DNA from: Leptospiraceae bacterium
GTDB taxonomy: Bacteria > Spirochaetota > Leptospiria > Leptospirales > Leptospiraceae
Direction of reading: 5' to 3'
Length of the DNA: 64,000 nt
Assembly (NCBI GenBank): GCA_024233875.1
Contig: JACKPB010000012.1
Coordinates: forward strand, 62,001-126,000
The notes below the pieces were generated by a model that worked only from the letters and a program-made list of their open reading frames with translations, was not told the origin of the DNA and ran no database searches. This document shows positions 63,237 through 64,000 of the stretch, piece by piece. The stretch's first letter is position 1. Every line of letters starts with the position of its first letter. Position numbers and translations under genes: made by a program.

Positions 63237-64000
63237 ATGAACCCAAAAAATATCACAACGAAACAGGATGAAGCCTTTGAAGGGGTCCTGGAGAGTGTCG
63301 CCCAAACAGGAATCGCGGCCTTCTCTGTAAAGAACCCTTACCTGATGATTGTGATCTGTATCATAGTTGTTCTGATGGGAGCTCTGGCAATCTTCAAAAT
63401 GCCGAAGGATTTATTGCCCGCTTCCAAACAACCTGCAGTGCAGATACTCTCCCTCTATCCGGGTATGGCTTCTCAAAACATAGAGACAAATCTAACCTAT
63501 AAATTTGAAAGATACACCGGGCAGGCCGCCGGCGTTGTCCATCAGGAATCCAGATCCATTCCGGGTGTGAGTATCGTCAAAAACTTCTTTGATGAGAAGA
63601 CTTCCAACCAGGCAACTGCCATGGCATCCACAACGGCGACCATCATGTCCGTGATGAGAAGGCTTCCACCGGGAGCACAACCTCCGATTGTACTACCCTT
63701 TGATCCCATGGGAGCAGTTCCCCTGACTATGGTCGCTGTGAGTGGAGACTTCCCTCCGAGCAAGGCGTATGATTATGCTCAGTACTACGTGAGAAGGGAG
63801 ATTCAATCCAATCCGGGAGCGATCGCACCGACCCAGATGGGTGGGGCGGAGAAGCAGGTCGTGATACGACTCGAACCGGAAAAGTTGAAGCGATACAATT
63901 TTTCTCCTCTGGAAATCATCAATAAAATTTCACACCAGAATACCTTCATTCCTGCCGGGGAAGTAAAGATCGGGGAGTATGACTATCAGGTCTATGCCAA
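63237..64000 (+). CDS. RND efflux transporter permease subunit (3' partial)
   Basis: The frame runs off the right edge, so only 254 N-terminal residues are seen. ATG 63237 has AAGGA 8 nt upstream. After a cytoplasmic start comes TM1 (NPYLMIVICIIVVLMGALAIF) and the periplasmic porter domain (LYPGMASQNIETNLTYKFE, SIPGVSIVKNFFDE, ATIMSVMRRLPPGAQPP). This is the layout of AcrB/CzcA-type pumps driven by the proton motive force. The substrate class cannot be told from this part. It is divergently placed 134 bp from the 7TMR-DISM-AraC gene. Confidence 0.92.
   Translation, partial: MNPKNITTKQDEAFEGVLESVAQTGIAAFSVKNPYLMIVICIIVVLMGALAIFKMPKDLLPASKQPAVQILSLYPGMASQNIETNLTYKFERYTGQAAGVVHQESRSIPGVSIVKNFFDEKTSNQATAMASTTATIMSVMRRLPPGAQPPIVLPFDPMGAVPLTMVAVSGDFPPSKAYDYAQYYVRREIQSNPGAIAPTQMGGAEKQVVIRLEPEKLKRYNFSPLEIINKISHQNTFIPAGEVKIGEYDYQVYA

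Overview
Source. The window looks like chromosomal DNA of a spirochaete of the Leptospiraceae type. This is inferred from four things: the enolase sequence, which closely resembles the Leptospira enolase I remember; the run eno - FtsB/DivIC-like - clpP; many short-lipobox lipoproteins; and several c-di-GMP and 7TMR-DISM signalling proteins. The DNA is AT-rich, and many genes are tightly packed with ATGA stop/start overlaps. Both window edges cut genes: a DUF1998 helicase open at base 1 and an RND pump open at base 64000.

Region 1 (1-12 kb) is a defence-like island. It holds the end of a DUF1998 helicase fused to a PD-(D/E)XK-like domain, and an overlapping UvrD-type helicase with a RelE/ParE-like N-terminus. 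These are followed by a DUF1016-SNase nuclease gene, a higBA toxin-antitoxin pair and an AbiL-like RloA/RloB pair. The 3' part of the DUF1016-SNase gene is present three times in the same orientation, each copy lying just after one of these cassettes. A palindromic promoter/operator block recurs four times. Region 2 (12-23 kb) has an NHL-repeat lipoprotein, a lone ParA-like ATPase, a periplasmic binding protein + GGDEF operon, a FadL/OmpP1-like porin and a PAS-GAF-GGDEF-EAL protein. Region 3 (23-25 kb) has an orphan Cmr1-like RAMP gene with no other cas gene and no CRISPR array in the window, plus a start-less small membrane ORF just upstream.

Region 4 (25-35 kb) is ordinary chromosome. It starts with a five-gene overlapping operon (SDR, phosphotransferase, DUF6285, zinc alcohol dehydrogenase, RibD/DHFR-like reductase). 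An exported protein, eno, an FtsB-like gene, clpP, a small hypothetical, a YheT-like hydrolase and a membrane protein follow. Region 5 (35-40 kb) is a type III restriction-modification operon with a PIN-toxin/small-partner pair inserted between mod and res. Region 6 (40-48 kb) has an atypical SDR, a TetR regulator divergent from a DUF2141 protein, a phytoene desaturase/RetSat-like oxidoreductase and a SpoIIE-type phosphatase.

Region 7 (47.7-59.8 kb) is dominated by nested repeats. These are 60-bp tandem arrays, a 331-bp higher-order repeat, an exact 218-bp tandem duplication and a ~648-bp duplication. An intact IS630-family element with a TA target duplication is inserted in one repeat unit. 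A 610-aa unknown helical protein and an Ig-repeat lipoprotein sit between the arrays. Region 8 (59.8-64 kb) has a pseudo-receiver/HATPase protein, a 7TMR-DISM-AraC protein whose second HTH is frameshifted, and the start of an RND pump. At least four further dispersed repeat families (B, C, D and relics of the 7th-region repeats) link the intergenic spaces across the window. No tRNA, rRNA or CRISPR array was recognised.
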